A DNA stretch of 64,000 nucleotides from NCBI RefSeq assembly GCF_900108315.1, contig NZ_FNVB01000002.1:434001-498000 (forward strand), given 5' to 3'. The translations under genes and the position numbers were made by a program. Shown here in pieces: positions 15,303-24,238 of this stretch. The stretch is from Saccharopolyspora kobensis. Lineage in GTDB: Bacteria > Actinomycetota > Actinomycetes > Mycobacteriales > Pseudonocardiaceae. The first letter of the stretch is position 1. The number at the start of each line of letters is the position of its first letter. The notes beneath the pieces are model-generated. The model saw only the letters and a list, made by a program, of their open reading frames with translations, ran no database searches and was not told where the DNA came from.

Positions 15303-16739
15303 ATGTCACTGCCTGACACGTCGCTGTCGAAACCGATCACCGTCAACCAGGCCGCTCTGCTGGTGGGCCTGGTGGTCGCGGTCGTCGCCTTCCAGTTGAA
15401 CGCCACCATGCTCAACCCCGCGGTCGAGCACATGCAGAACGACCTCAACACCACGACGGCCGCGATCGCGTTCTCCACCGCCCTGTTCTTCCTGTCCAAG
15501 GCGATCTTCCAGGTGTTCATGCCGCGCCTGTCCGACATGGTGGGGCGCCGGAGGATCCTCCTCGTCTCGCTGGGCGTCCTCGCGGTCGGAACGGTGATCG
15601 CCATGCTCGCCCCCAGTGTGGAATGGCTCTACCTGGGACGTGCCATCCAGGGCGCCTGCGGGCCGGTCTTCACGATCGCGCTGCTGACCCTTCGCGAGGC
15701 GGCGGCCACGGAGAAGGAGTACGGCACCAAGCTGGGCCTGGTCATCGCGATCAACGGTGGCATCGCCGGCGTCGACGTCGTGCTCGGCGGCTGGATGGCC
15801 GACCACCTCGGGTTCCGCTCCATCTTCGCCTTCACCCTGGTGGTGACGGTCCTGGCGATCATCGCGACCCGGCTCTGGGTCCCGGAGTCCGCTCCGTCGA
15901 AGGGCGGGCGGATGGACTGGATCGGCGTCGCCCTCGTCTCGGTCGTCGTGGTGGGCCTCAGCTGGGTGGTGGGCGGCGATCCGTTCAACCCGTTCCCGAG
16001 CGCGTGGACCGCCGTCTACGCCGTGATCACCGTCTGCGCCGCCGTGGCCTTCGTGGTGCACCAGCGCCGCTCCGCCCACCCGCTCATCCCGGCGGGACAA
16101 CTGGGCAACCGCGCGATCTGGGCGATGCCGCTGACGACCATCCTGACGCTCACCGGGATCATGGCCGTCGTCAACCTCCTCGTGCCCTCCTTCACGCAGA
16201 ACCCCACCGCCGGGTGGGGCATGCCGGCCACCACGGTGTCGCTGCTGTTCATGGCGCCCTACGCGCTCATCGGCTGGCTCGTGGGCCCGTTCGCCGGCCG
16301 CCTGGCCCCGCGCTTCGGCTACAACCGGATGCTCCAGCTCGGCCTGCTCTCCTCGGCGTTCGTCCTCGCGGCGCTGGCGCTGTTCGGTCTGAAGAACGCC
16401 TGGGCGCTGGGCATCCTGGTGTTCGTGCTCGGCATCACCTACGCCGGGTTCACCAACGTGATGCTCAACGGTCTGGGAGTCCTGCTCTCGCCCAAGGACG
16501 CGCCGGGCCTGCTGCCCGGGCTCAACGGAGCGTCGTTCGGAATCGGTGCCGGGCTGAGCTTCACGATTCTCGGGCAGACGATCACGCGGGGCTCCGCGGT
16601 GGGTTCCACCTCGGCGGCGGGCTACGTCACGGCGCTCTGGATGGCGATCGGCATCGTGGTGCTGGCGTTCCTGGTCACGCTGCTGCTTCCCAAGCACCCG
16701 ACCGAGGCCGAGCAGGGCGAGGCACGAGCGTCGTCCTGA
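15303..16739 (+). CDS. MFS transporter, DHA2-like, in a nucleoside hydrolase operon
   Basis: A 478-residue major facilitator protein with 13-14 hydrophobic segments. The cytoplasmic loop motif A is seen as RLSDMVGRRRI between helices 2 and 3, and GRAIQGACG is a motif-B-like segment. Length and helix number fit the 14-helix DHA2 group, usually exporters, but the operon context (LacI regulator and nucleoside hydrolase) suggests nucleoside or base uptake. ATG 15303 follows GAGAGGGG. A strong terminator hairpin follows the gene. Confidence 0.85.
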   Translation: MSLPDTSLSKPITVNQAALLVGLVVAVVAFQLNATMLNPAVEHMQNDLNTTTAAIAFSTALFFLSKAIFQVFMPRLSDMVGRRRILLVSLGVLAVGTVIAMLAPSVEWLYLGRAIQGACGPVFTIALLTLREAAATEKEYGTKLGLVIAINGGIAGVDVVLGGWMADHLGFRSIFAFTLVVTVLAIIATRLWVPESAPSKGGRMDWIGVALVSVVVVGLSWVVGGDPFNPFPSAWTAVYAVITVCAAVAFVVHQRRSAHPLIPAGQLGNRAIWAMPLTTILTLTGIMAVVNLLVPSFTQNPTAGWGMPATTVSLLFMAPYALIGWLVGPFAGRLAPRFGYNRMLQLGLLSSAFVLAALALFGLKNAWALGILVFVLGITYAGFTNVMLNGLGVLLSPKDAPGLLPGLNGASFGIGAGLSFTILGQTITRGSAVGSTSAAGYVTALWMAIGIVVLAFLVTLLLPKHPTEAEQGEARASS

Positions 16740-16743
16740 TGGC

Positions 16744-16779
16744 AGTGCGGCCTCGGGGTCTCGACCCCGAGGCCGCACT
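16744..16779. terminator. Strong bidirectional terminator hairpin
   Basis: AGTGCGGCCTCGGGGTC (16744-16760) and its exact reverse complement (16763-16779) form a 17-bp perfect GC stem. It lies between the convergent MFS gene (ends 16739) and the GT2 gene (ends 16809) and can serve both. Confidence 0.85.
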
Positions 16780-16808
16780 CCGACGCCCTCCATCGACAGG
16801 GCCGGAAG

Positions 16809-18104
16809 TCAGCCGGTGGGGGCTGGTGGGCTCGGGGCGGTCGTCCGGCGACCCGGGCTGCGCCAGCGGCCGGAGGACTTCGTCAGCCAGGCACCGGGAA
16901 TCGCGTACAGCGCGATCGCGGCGTCCAGCACCCGCAGCGGCAGGAACAGCAGGCCGACCAGCAGGTAGCGCGGCTGGCGGTGCAGCAGCGCGACGACGCA
17001 GGTCAGCAGCAGGTCCGGTACCAGCACGCCGAAGAGCAGTGCGGACGGCGTGGCGAATCCGCTGACGAACTGGTGCGCTTCGCCGAACACCGGAACCTGG
17101 GGCAGCGCGGGCAACAGCTCCGCCAGCAGGAGCACCACGACCACGATCGGCAGCACCACCAGGAGCAGGCTGCTGGTCAGCATCTCCAGCAGCAGCAACG
17201 CCAGCATGGCGGTGAACAGGTTGGCCCGCGGCGGGTGCAACCGCACCGTCTGCCACAGTCCCAGCGCCCAGCGCTTGCACTGCTTCACGTAGTCCTTGAG
17301 ACAACCGGGATCCTGGGTGGCGGCCACCGCCGACGGCGTGAAACCGACCTTGCCGAGCCGTTTCTGGTACACCTCGAAGGTCATGTTGAAGTCCTCGATG
17401 ACCAGTCCCGGCGGGTTCACCTCGATGCGCGGCAGCACCTCGGTGCGGTACATGCTGGCGAAGCCGGGGACGATGTGGGTGGCGTTGGTGCGCCGCCAGG
17501 TCTGGCCGAACTTCAGCAGGTACTGCGTCATGGTGTAGATCCGCTGCCGGTGCAGGGCGACGAGCTTGCCGACCGGCCCGAGCCCGCGCCCGCGCCAGTT
17601 CGTCCGGACGCACCCGGCCACGGCGACCACCTCGGGATCGTCGAAGAGCGGCAGGGCGGCGGCGAAGTAGCCGGGCTGCACGTGGGTGTCGGCGTCCAGC
17701 AGCATCACCACCGGGAAGCGCTCGACCAGGTCGAACCGGCGGATCGCCTCCTTGAGCGCACCGGCCTTGCCGACGTTGCGCGCGGTGCTGATCACCTGCA
17801 CGCCGCAGTCTCGGGCCAGTTCCACGGTGCGATCGGTGGAACCGTCGGAGACCACGTGCACGTTCTCCGGCGGCACCAGCGCGGTGATCGCCGCGAGGCT
17901 GTCGGCGATGACCGCTTCCTCGTTGTGCGCCGGGATCAGCACCGCGACGTCGTCGACGCCGAGGGCGCGGTCGAACCGGTCCAGGCCGACCACGGTGCTG
18001 CGGCGGGTGCGCCACCCGTCGAGCAGCCGCAGCAGGCCGATCATCCCCCACAGCGCGAAGTTGGCGCCGAACACCGCGATCGCCAGCAACCACCACGGAA
18101 CCAT
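16809..18104 (-). CDS. Processive GT2-family glycosyltransferase (IcaA/PgaC-like)
   Basis: A 431-residue membrane glycosyltransferase. One helix precedes the catalytic GT-A domain, which shows VLIPAHNEE, VSDGSTDRT, LDADT (metal-binding DxD), EDFNMTFE and QCKRW, the Q-x-x-RW signature of processive synthases. Several helices follow near the C-terminus (about 290-400). The arrangement resembles poly-N-acetylglucosamine, hyaluronan and cellulose synthases that polymerise and extrude glycan. It is the last gene of the polysaccharide operon, 18 bp after the GH18 gene. With a NodB deacetylase in the locus, a beta-linked N-acetylhexosamine polymer is plausible but unproven. Confidence 0.88.
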   Translation of the reverse strand: MVPWWLLAIAVFGANFALWGMIGLLRLLDGWRTRRSTVVGLDRFDRALGVDDVAVLIPAHNEEAVIADSLAAITALVPPENVHVVSDGSTDRTVELARDCGVQVISTARNVGKAGALKEAIRRFDLVERFPVVMLLDADTHVQPGYFAAALPLFDDPEVVAVAGCVRTNWRGRGLGPVGKLVALHRQRIYTMTQYLLKFGQTWRRTNATHIVPGFASMYRTEVLPRIEVNPPGLVIEDFNMTFEVYQKRLGKVGFTPSAVAATQDPGCLKDYVKQCKRWALGLWQTVRLHPPRANLFTAMLALLLLEMLTSSLLLVVLPIVVVVLLLAELLPALPQVPVFGEAHQFVSGFATPSALLFGVLVPDLLLTCVVALLHRQPRYLLVGLLFLPLRVLDAAIALYAIPGAWLTKSSGRWRSPGRRTTAPSPPAPTG

Positions 18105-18122
18105 CCCACCCACCCCCGGCCG

Positions 18123-19328
18123 TCACTTCTCCACCGGCAGGCTGCGCGCGAGCTCGTGCCAGGTGTCGGTGTCCTCGTAGCCGAACATCCACAGGTAGAC
18201 GCCGCCGATGCCCGCGCCGCGCGCCGCCTCGAACTTCGCCTTGGAGCTGGCCGCGTTCTCGAACCACACCTCGTGCGCACGGCCCTGCTCGTCGGTGTAG
18301 CGGAACCACGGCGACTGGGTCCGGGTGTCGTACTGCGGCTGCGCGCCGTGCTCGGTGGCCAGCTGGAACGCCTTCAGCCAGGTCACGCCGGTGCCCTCGC
18401 CGCCGGCCACCCAGTCGTAGCCGTAGAGCGGCACGCCCAGCACGATCCGCTCCGGCGGGACCTGCGTCCTGGCGTAGTCGAGCACCGACCGGATCCAGTC
18501 GATCGGCGCGACCGAGCCGGGCGGCGAGGTGTTCCAGTGGAAGTCGTAGCCCATCAGCCGGACCTGGTCGGCGGCCCGGCCGATCGCCGCGTAGTCCTGG
18601 GCCACGTTGCGCTCGTCGTAGCCGGCGTCGGTTTCCTTGGCGAACACCGCCACCGACAGCGTCTTGCCCACCGCGTCCAGCGCCGCGCCCAGTTCGGTGA
18701 CGAAGTCGCTGAACACCTGGCGGTCGCCGGCGCGCAGGTTCTCGTAGTCGATGTCGATGCCCGCGTAGTCCTCCCGCTCGACCAGCTCCACGATCTCGGT
18801 GACGTGCCGGTGGCGTCGCACCGGATCGTGCAGCACCGCGGCCACCGGCTCGTAGGCCCACTTGCCATCGGTGATGTTGGCCAGCGACGGCACGATCGGG
18901 ATCCCGGCGGCGCGCAGCTCCGCGATCCGGCCGCCCACCTCCGCGGTCTGCTCCGGCGGGTACTGCTCCAGCACCCCGCCGTCGGTGTCCAGCCCGTAGA
19001 TCCACGGCGACACCTCGTTGACCGATTCGCGGTGCTTGACCACCATCTCGGTGCCGTTGCCCAGGTTCCAGAACGGCAGCGAGGCGACCACCACCGGGCT
19101 CTGCGCCACCGGGCCGCCGCCGCGGGGCACCACCAGGAAGGACACCACCAGGATCGACACCGCGATCAGCGCGAGCAGCCAGATCGAGCCGCCGAGCCGG
19201 CTGAAGGTGCGCACGCGGTGCGCCGCGCCGGGCCCGGTGGGCAGCACTTCGAACCGCTCGCGCCGATCCCGGTGCTCGCGCACCGCGTCGGCGAGCCGGC
19301 GGACCGGTCGCATGTCCCCTCCGCTCAC
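18123..19328 (-). CDS. Membrane-anchored GH18-family glycosidase
   Basis: A 401-residue protein with a short cytoplasmic tail, one transmembrane helix (about 48-67) and an extracellular TIM-barrel domain. The family-18 catalytic motif DxxDxDxE is seen as the segment YAGIDIDYENL, with Glu as proton donor. GYDFHWNTSPPGSVAP and GVPLYGYDW are typical of the spore-cortex/YaaH-like branch. Such enzymes cleave N-acetylglucosamine-containing polymers. The GTG start overlaps the epimerase stop (GTGA). In this locus it could trim or release the nascent polysaccharide, a role analogous to the hydrolase domain of PgaB. Confidence 0.88.
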   Translation of the reverse strand: MSGGDMRPVRRLADAVREHRDRRERFEVLPTGPGAAHRVRTFSRLGGSIWLLALIAVSILVVSFLVVPRGGGPVAQSPVVVASLPFWNLGNGTEMVVKHRESVNEVSPWIYGLDTDGGVLEQYPPEQTAEVGGRIAELRAAGIPIVPSLANITDGKWAYEPVAAVLHDPVRRHRHVTEIVELVEREDYAGIDIDYENLRAGDRQVFSDFVTELGAALDAVGKTLSVAVFAKETDAGYDERNVAQDYAAIGRAADQVRLMGYDFHWNTSPPGSVAPIDWIRSVLDYARTQVPPERIVLGVPLYGYDWVAGGEGTGVTWLKAFQLATEHGAQPQYDTRTQSPWFRYTDEQGRAHEVWFENAASSKAKFEAARGAGIGGVYLWMFGYEDTDTWHELARSLPVEK

Positions 19329-20299
19329 GCCGTGGCCGGTTCGCCGGCCCGGGTCTGCTCGTCGATCACCGCGCGGACGATGTCGGCCAGGCTGCGCCGC
19401 GGCCGGAAGCCGATCAGCTCCCGCGCCCGCGAGCAGTCCGGCACCCGCCGCTGCATGTCCTCGTAGCCCGGCCCGTAGGCCTCCTCGTAGGGCACGTGGA
19501 CGGTGCCGCTGGTCGAGCCGGTCATCGCGATGATGCGCGCCGCCAGGTCCTCGATGGACACCTGCTCGGTGCTGCCGAGGTTCACCGCCATGCCCTGCGC
19601 GCGGTCCAGCCGCACCAGCTGGATCAGCGCGGGCACCACGTCGGCGACGTGGCAGAAGCAGCGGATCTGCTTGCCGGTGCCGAAGATGGTCAGCGGCCTG
19701 CCCTGCAGCGCCTGGCCGACCAGCCGCGGGATGACCATCCCGTAGCGGCCGCTCTGCCGCGGCCCCACCGTGTTGAACAGCCGGACGATGACGGCTTTGA
19801 GACCGAGTTCCCGCACGTAGGAAGCGGTCAGGCTCTCGTCGATGGCCTTGGCCTCGGCGTAGGTCCAGCGGGACTTCAGCGGCGATCCGATGATCCGGTC
19901 GTCGCCCTCGACCAGCCCGACCTTGGTGTTCTTGCCGTAGACCTCGCTGGTGGAGGCGATCAGCGCGCGGGTGCCGTGCCGCAGCGCGGCGTCGAGCACG
20001 TTCTCGGTGCCGTGCACGTTGGTGAGCAGGCCCTGCAGGGTGCGCTCCTGGATGACGAACGCGCCGACCGCCGCGGCCAGGTGGAACACCACGTCCGCGC
20101 CCGCCATCACCTCGTCGACCAGCGCCTCGTCCAGGATGGAGCCCCGCACCAGCCGCAGGCCCGGGTGCTCGACCGGCAGGTTCGCCGACTGCCCGGTGCT
20201 GAGGTCGTCCAGCCCGACGACCTGGTGGCCGTCGGCGAGCAGCTGCTCGACCAGGTGCGATCCGATGAAACCGGCTGCGCCGGTGACCAGTGCGCGCAT
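19325..20299 (-). CDS. NAD-dependent sugar epimerase/dehydratase
   Basis: A 324-residue extended short-chain dehydrogenase. The NAD-binding loop is VTGAAGFIGSHL, and the catalytic pair is the Tyr and Lys of YAEAK, with an upstream STSEVYG. It belongs with UDP-glucose 4-epimerase-like and UDP-glucuronate-modifying enzymes. Together with the nucleotide-sugar dehydrogenase in the same operon it may convert a UDP-uronic acid or supply an epimeric UDP-sugar. ATG 20299 shares one base with the stop of the upstream GT4 gene (TGATG). Confidence 0.9.
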   Translation of the reverse strand: MRALVTGAAGFIGSHLVEQLLADGHQVVGLDDLSTGQSANLPVEHPGLRLVRGSILDEALVDEVMAGADVVFHLAAAVGAFVIQERTLQGLLTNVHGTENVLDAALRHGTRALIASTSEVYGKNTKVGLVEGDDRIIGSPLKSRWTYAEAKAIDESLTASYVRELGLKAVIVRLFNTVGPRQSGRYGMVIPRLVGQALQGRPLTIFGTGKQIRCFCHVADVVPALIQLVRLDRAQGMAVNLGSTEQVSIEDLAARIIAMTGSTSGTVHVPYEEAYGPGYEDMQRRVPDCSRARELIGFRPRRSLADIVRAVIDEQTRAGEPATA

Positions 20300-21411
20300 C
20301 ACGCCCTCCCCGCCGGAACGCCCGAGCGGCGCCGGTGCCACAGCTGCGCGTAGAGGTCGTCGATGCGGCCGGTGACCGCCTCGATGCCGTAGCGGGCGCG
20401 GATCGCGGGCTCGTCCGCGCGGGGCCGGGCGGACATGATCTCCGCGGCGATCTCGGCGCGCATCCGCTCCGGATCGCCCGGCACCTGGCGGGCCCGGTCG
20501 GTGTCGATGCCGACCAGCGCCGGGCAGGTGGTGTAGAGCACCGGGACGCCGTTGGCCATCGCCTCCAGCACCGACAGGCCGAAGGTCTCCTGCTCGGAGG
20601 AGGCGACGAACAGGTCCAGCGCGGAGAGCATCGCGGCCACGTCGTGCCGCTGCCCGGCGAAGATCACGTGCTCGCCGACCTCGCGGGCGCGGGCCACCGC
20701 CGCCAGCCGCTCCCGGTCCGGCCCGTCGCCGACGATGAGCAGCTTGGTCTGCTGCCCCAGCAGCGGCGCCATCGCCTCGATGACCAGGTCGAAGCGCTTG
20801 TTGGGATCCAGCCGCCCGAGCACGCCCACCACGTAGGCGCCCGCGTCGATGCCGTGCTCCTGGCGCACGCTGCCGCGAGCGGCGTCGTCGTACTCGACCC
20901 GGCGGAAGTCGACGCCGTTGGGGATCACGGTGATCTTGCGCGCCGGCATCCCCCACTTGTGCAGCCGGTCGGCCACGGTGTCGGAGACCGCGATGGTGGC
21001 GTCCGAGCACAGGTCGGTGCCCAGGTACAGGGCGCGCACGCCGAGCGTCATCCGCCGCCGCTCCAGGTGGGTCTCGCCGATCGAGTGCTCGGTGGAGACC
21101 ACGACCCCGGTCCCGGCCAGCCGCGCCGCGAGCCGCCCGTAGACGCAGGCCCGGTAGAGGTGGGTGTGCACCACGTCGTAGCGGCCTTCGCGGATCACGT
21201 CGCGCAGGGTCAGCACCGCGCCGATCTGCGTGTTGCGCCGCATGCCGAGATCGCGCACGCGCACGCCGTCGCCGGCGATCATCCCGGCCACGTCGCCGGG
21301 GTTGTACAGCGACACCACCTCGGCGTCGTGCCTGGTGTGCTGCAGCACCTGCCGCAGCTGCAGCTCAGCGCCCCCGACGCCGAGCCCGGTGATCACGTGC
21401 AAGACCTTCAT
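20299..21411 (-). CDS. GT4-family glycosyltransferase, polysaccharide operon
   Basis: A 370-residue GT-B glycosyltransferase. The N-terminal glycine-rich loop is GLGVGGAELQLRQVL, with YDVVHTHLYRA in the acceptor domain. The donor domain has VGVLGRLDPNKRFDLVIEA and the Glu-rich signature SSEQETFGLSVLEAMANGVPV. It probably adds a sugar to the lipid-linked primer made by the polyprenyl-phosphate sugar transferase encoded just upstream. It overlaps the next gene by one base. The family assignment is firm; donor and acceptor are not known. Confidence 0.9.
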   Translation of the reverse strand: MKVLHVITGLGVGGAELQLRQVLQHTRHDAEVVSLYNPGDVAGMIAGDGVRVRDLGMRRNTQIGAVLTLRDVIREGRYDVVHTHLYRACVYGRLAARLAGTGVVVSTEHSIGETHLERRRMTLGVRALYLGTDLCSDATIAVSDTVADRLHKWGMPARKITVIPNGVDFRRVEYDDAARGSVRQEHGIDAGAYVVGVLGRLDPNKRFDLVIEAMAPLLGQQTKLLIVGDGPDRERLAAVARAREVGEHVIFAGQRHDVAAMLSALDLFVASSEQETFGLSVLEAMANGVPVLYTTCPALVGIDTDRARQVPGDPERMRAEIAAEIMSARPRADEPAIRARYGIEAVTGRIDDLYAQLWHRRRSGVPAGRA

Positions 21412-21447
21412 CCGTCTCCCCCATCGCTGTCGTCGCGCAGTGCGGTG

Positions 21448-22851
21448 TCAATTCCGTACGAAATCGACCATCCGCCGTCCCCGGGCCGGGGCCCGGTGGG
21501 CGCCGGGTTGTCGGCGCGGTCGTGCCGGGCGCCGGTGGCGGGGACTCCGGCCGCCGAGCTCCCAGCGGAGGCCGGCCGCCAGCGCCGCCCGGAGCACGAC
21601 CGCTGCCGTGCGGAGCACGATCACCGCGTCCCACCACGGCGACCAGTGCTCGATGTACTGGTTGTCGAAGCGCGCCCGGTCCGGGATGGAGGTGTCGCCG
21701 TGCAGGCCGTGCACCTGCGCCCACCCGGTCATCCCGCCGGGCATCCGGTGCCGGTCGCGGTAGCCCGGGATCTCCCGGCCGAAGCTCCGGGCGTAGTGCG
21801 GTCGTTCCGGTCTCGGGCCGACCAGCGACATCTCGCCGCGCAGCACGTTGAGCAGTTGCGGCAGCTCGTCCAGGTGCGTGCGGCGCAGCCACTTCCCGAG
21901 CGCCGTGCACTCCTCGGCGGCCACCGCCCAGCCCTGCGCCGCACCGGCGCGGACCGTCCGCAGCTTGAGCACCTCGCTGGTCCGGCCCGGCCCGGTCACC
22001 CGCAGCTGCCGGAAGAACACCGGGCCGGGGCTGTCCAGCCGCACCGCCACGGCCAGCACCAGCAGCAGCGGCGCGGACGCGGCCAGCATCAGCCCACTGA
22101 GGACGACGTCGAACGCGCGCTTGGCGCCGGTGCCGCCGAAGCGGCGCAGCGGGATCAGCGGGACGCCCCACAGCTCATCGGTCGCGCCGCGCGGCAGGGC
22201 CGTTCCGATCTCGGGCAACCTCGGCACCACGTACACCTCGGCGGACAGCGGACGGCTCGACCGGATCAGCGACGTGAGCGCTTCCTCGGCCGCATCGTCC
22301 GGGCAGAGCAGCACCCGGGTGAACCCCGCCAGATCGTCCACTTCGGACGGACGTGCCAACCGTGGCCGCAACCCGAACTCCGGGTGCGCCTGCGCGCTCT
22401 CGACGATCCGGGCGGCCAGCTCACCCGAACCGACCACCAGCGTCGGCTCGCCCAGCACCCCGCGCCGGTAGCCGCTGCGCAACGCCGCGTAGAAGCTCGC
22501 GCGACCCAGCACCAGCGCGCCGAACCCCGCAGCGGCGAGCGCGAGCAGTCCGCTCCCGGTCGACCACGGCGCGAGCACCGCCAGCGGCATCCCGGACGCG
22601 ACGGCCAGCTGCGGCACCTGATCGGAAACCCGCGAGCAGATCCGCGCCCGGTGCTGCCCCTGAGCCGCCAGCACCAGCAGCACGAGCAGTGCGAACACCG
22701 CGCCGAGCAGCCAGTGCGCACCGGTGATCGGCACGACCGGCACCAGCGCGACCAGGTCGGCCGCCGGGAGCAGCCGACCACCGACCCGCCGGTGCACCAG
22801 CGGCCGCACCTCGGGCGGCTGCCGGGTCGCGGCGGCGTCGGTCAAGCTCAT
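21448..22851 (-). CDS. Polyprenyl-phosphate sugar phosphotransferase (exopolysaccharide priming)
   Basis: A 467-residue WbaP/CpsE-type membrane enzyme. The N-terminal half has about four hydrophobic helices and a central CoA-binding-like fold. The C-terminal catalytic domain shows KRAFDVVLSGLML (re-entrant helix), DSPGPVFFRQLR, LRRTHLDELPQLLNVLRGEM and GPRPERP, all signature blocks. It transfers a sugar-1-phosphate to undecaprenyl or decaprenyl phosphate to begin a repeat unit at the inner membrane. The ATG overlaps the flavoprotein stop (ATGA). Finding both a primer enzyme and a processive GT2 in one operon is unusual. Confidence 0.92.
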   Translation of the reverse strand: MSLTDAAATRQPPEVRPLVHRRVGGRLLPAADLVALVPVVPITGAHWLLGAVFALLVLLVLAAQGQHRARICSRVSDQVPQLAVASGMPLAVLAPWSTGSGLLALAAAGFGALVLGRASFYAALRSGYRRGVLGEPTLVVGSGELAARIVESAQAHPEFGLRPRLARPSEVDDLAGFTRVLLCPDDAAEEALTSLIRSSRPLSAEVYVVPRLPEIGTALPRGATDELWGVPLIPLRRFGGTGAKRAFDVVLSGLMLAASAPLLLVLAVAVRLDSPGPVFFRQLRVTGPGRTSEVLKLRTVRAGAAQGWAVAAEECTALGKWLRRTHLDELPQLLNVLRGEMSLVGPRPERPHYARSFGREIPGYRDRHRMPGGMTGWAQVHGLHGDTSIPDRARFDNQYIEHWSPWWDAVIVLRTAAVVLRAALAAGLRWELGGRSPRHRRPARPRRQPGAHRAPARGRRMVDFVRN

Positions 22852-24071
22852 CCGGCACCTCCGGTCACCAGCGGCCGGGTCGCGCTCCGCTCGACCCGCG
22901 AGGCGATCCGCCGGGCCGCGTAGTCGGCCCCGTAGACGAACCGCATGACCGGGCCGTGGCTGGGCGCCACCAGCGGGCCGGTGAAGTACAGCCCCGGCAC
23001 CGAGGACTCGAAATCGGCGTCCACCCGCGGAGTTCCGCCGACCAGCGAGATCGAGGAACGGAGCCCGGAGCCGATCATCCGCAGCCTGCTCAGCGCGGGC
23101 GGGTAACCGGTGGCGCAGATGACGTGGTCGGCGGCGAACTCGCGCACCTGCCCGCCGACCCGCACGCCCAGGCGCACCTGGTCACCGGTGGCCTTCGCCC
23201 AGTCCAAGCGGTGCCCGACGTGCACCGGGAAGCAGCCCTCCACCCGTTCCCGCAGCCACCAGCCGCCCGCCGGGCCGAGCGCGGTGCGCGCCCGCTCGAT
23301 GCGCACCTGCTCGGGCAGGCGCCGGAACCACTCCGGGTGCTCGGAGTAGAACCAGGTGGACAGCCCCGAGCCCAGGCCGGCTTCCGGTTCCCGCATCCGC
23401 TGCCACAGCGAGCGGTCCGGCAGCAGCGGGTAGCCGTTCCAGCTCAGCCGGCGCCGCCGGGCCACCAACCGCGTCCTCGCGCCGTTCTCGTGCAGCAGCG
23501 CCGCCGTCTCCAGCGCCGACTGCCCGGCGCCGACCACGATGACGTCCTGGCCGTCGAACCCGCTGAGGTCGTCGTGCGCCGAGCTGTGCGTGCACAGCTC
23601 GGCGGGCAGCTCGGCCAGCACCTCCGGGATCCGCGGGAAGTGCTCGACGCCGACCGCGACCACCACCTGGCGGGCGTCGACGCGCTGCCCGTCGTCGAGG
23701 GTCAGCTCGAACCAGCCCGGCCGCTGCGCGACGTCGGTCACCAGCTGCTCCTCGACCTCCAGGCCGCGGCCCTGCTGGAACCACTCGCCGTAGTCCACGA
23801 AGTCCTGCAAGGACACCGGAATCCCGTAGTCGGCGTAGCGCTTTCCGGTCTCCAGGCAGAAGTTGCGCAGCGTGTGCGCACCGTCCGGGTCGGAGAGGTT
23901 CGAGGCGAAGCCCTGCGACTTGAGGAACATGCCGCGCGGCATGTGCTCGCGCCACAGCTTCATCGGCAGCCCGAACTGCCGGTGCGAAACCCCGGACCGG
24001 CGCAGGTGCGCGGCCAGCGACAGTCCGTAGGGCCCGGCGCCCACGACGGCCACGTCCACGAGATCGTTCAT
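22848..24071 (-). CDS. FAD/NAD(P)-binding monooxygenase-like flavoprotein
   Basis: A 407-residue two-dinucleotide-fold flavoprotein. The N-terminal FAD motif is VVGAGPYGLSLAAHL and the second nucleotide-binding motif is VVGAGQSALETAALL; a final ATGYPPALS segment is typical of the class B flavin monooxygenase/N-hydroxylase group. Such proteins hydroxylate amines or other groups using NADPH and O2. Inside a polysaccharide operon next to an ATP-grasp gene, it may modify an amino group on the sugar or its substituent. ATG 24071 follows GGAGAGGAGG, which is supplied by the end of the 95-bp repeat. Confidence 0.8.
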   Translation of the reverse strand: MNDLVDVAVVGAGPYGLSLAAHLRRSGVSHRQFGLPMKLWREHMPRGMFLKSQGFASNLSDPDGAHTLRNFCLETGKRYADYGIPVSLQDFVDYGEWFQQGRGLEVEEQLVTDVAQRPGWFELTLDDGQRVDARQVVVAVGVEHFPRIPEVLAELPAELCTHSSAHDDLSGFDGQDVIVVGAGQSALETAALLHENGARTRLVARRRRLSWNGYPLLPDRSLWQRMREPEAGLGSGLSTWFYSEHPEWFRRLPEQVRIERARTALGPAGGWWLRERVEGCFPVHVGHRLDWAKATGDQVRLGVRVGGQVREFAADHVICATGYPPALSRLRMIGSGLRSSISLVGGTPRVDADFESSVPGLYFTGPLVAPSHGPVMRFVYGADYAARRIASRVERSATRPLVTGGAG

Positions 24072-24082
24072 CAGTCCTCCTC

Positions 24083-24175
24083 TCCGCCTCTCCGCGATTC
24101 ACAGTGGTGGTTGCGTCCAGGACTGATCTCGCGTTCGGCGGTTTCTTGTGGCTGGATTGCGTCACGTTCCCCTGA
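24083..24175 (-). repeat. Intergenic repeat, copy 2 (about 93 bp)
   Basis: Second copy of the repeat at 7143-7237, also directly upstream of a minus-strand gene (12 bp before the ATG at 24071). The conserved ends are TCCGCCTCTCCGCGATTC and TTGCGTCACGTTCCCCTGA. One end carries the ribosome-binding site of the flavoprotein gene, so the repeat may contribute its expression signals. Confidence 0.85.
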
Positions 24176-24238
24176 TGTGCGGTTGGAGCAGGACCGCGGT
24201 TGGCACGGGGTCGCTCCTCTGTCCTCGAACAACGGGCC

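Noticed and set aside
16980..19466. An 828-codon plus-strand open frame
   Set aside because: It is antisense to the GT2 and GH18 genes, whose products have clear catalytic motifs; the frame's translation is repetitive and His/Gln/Arg-rich.
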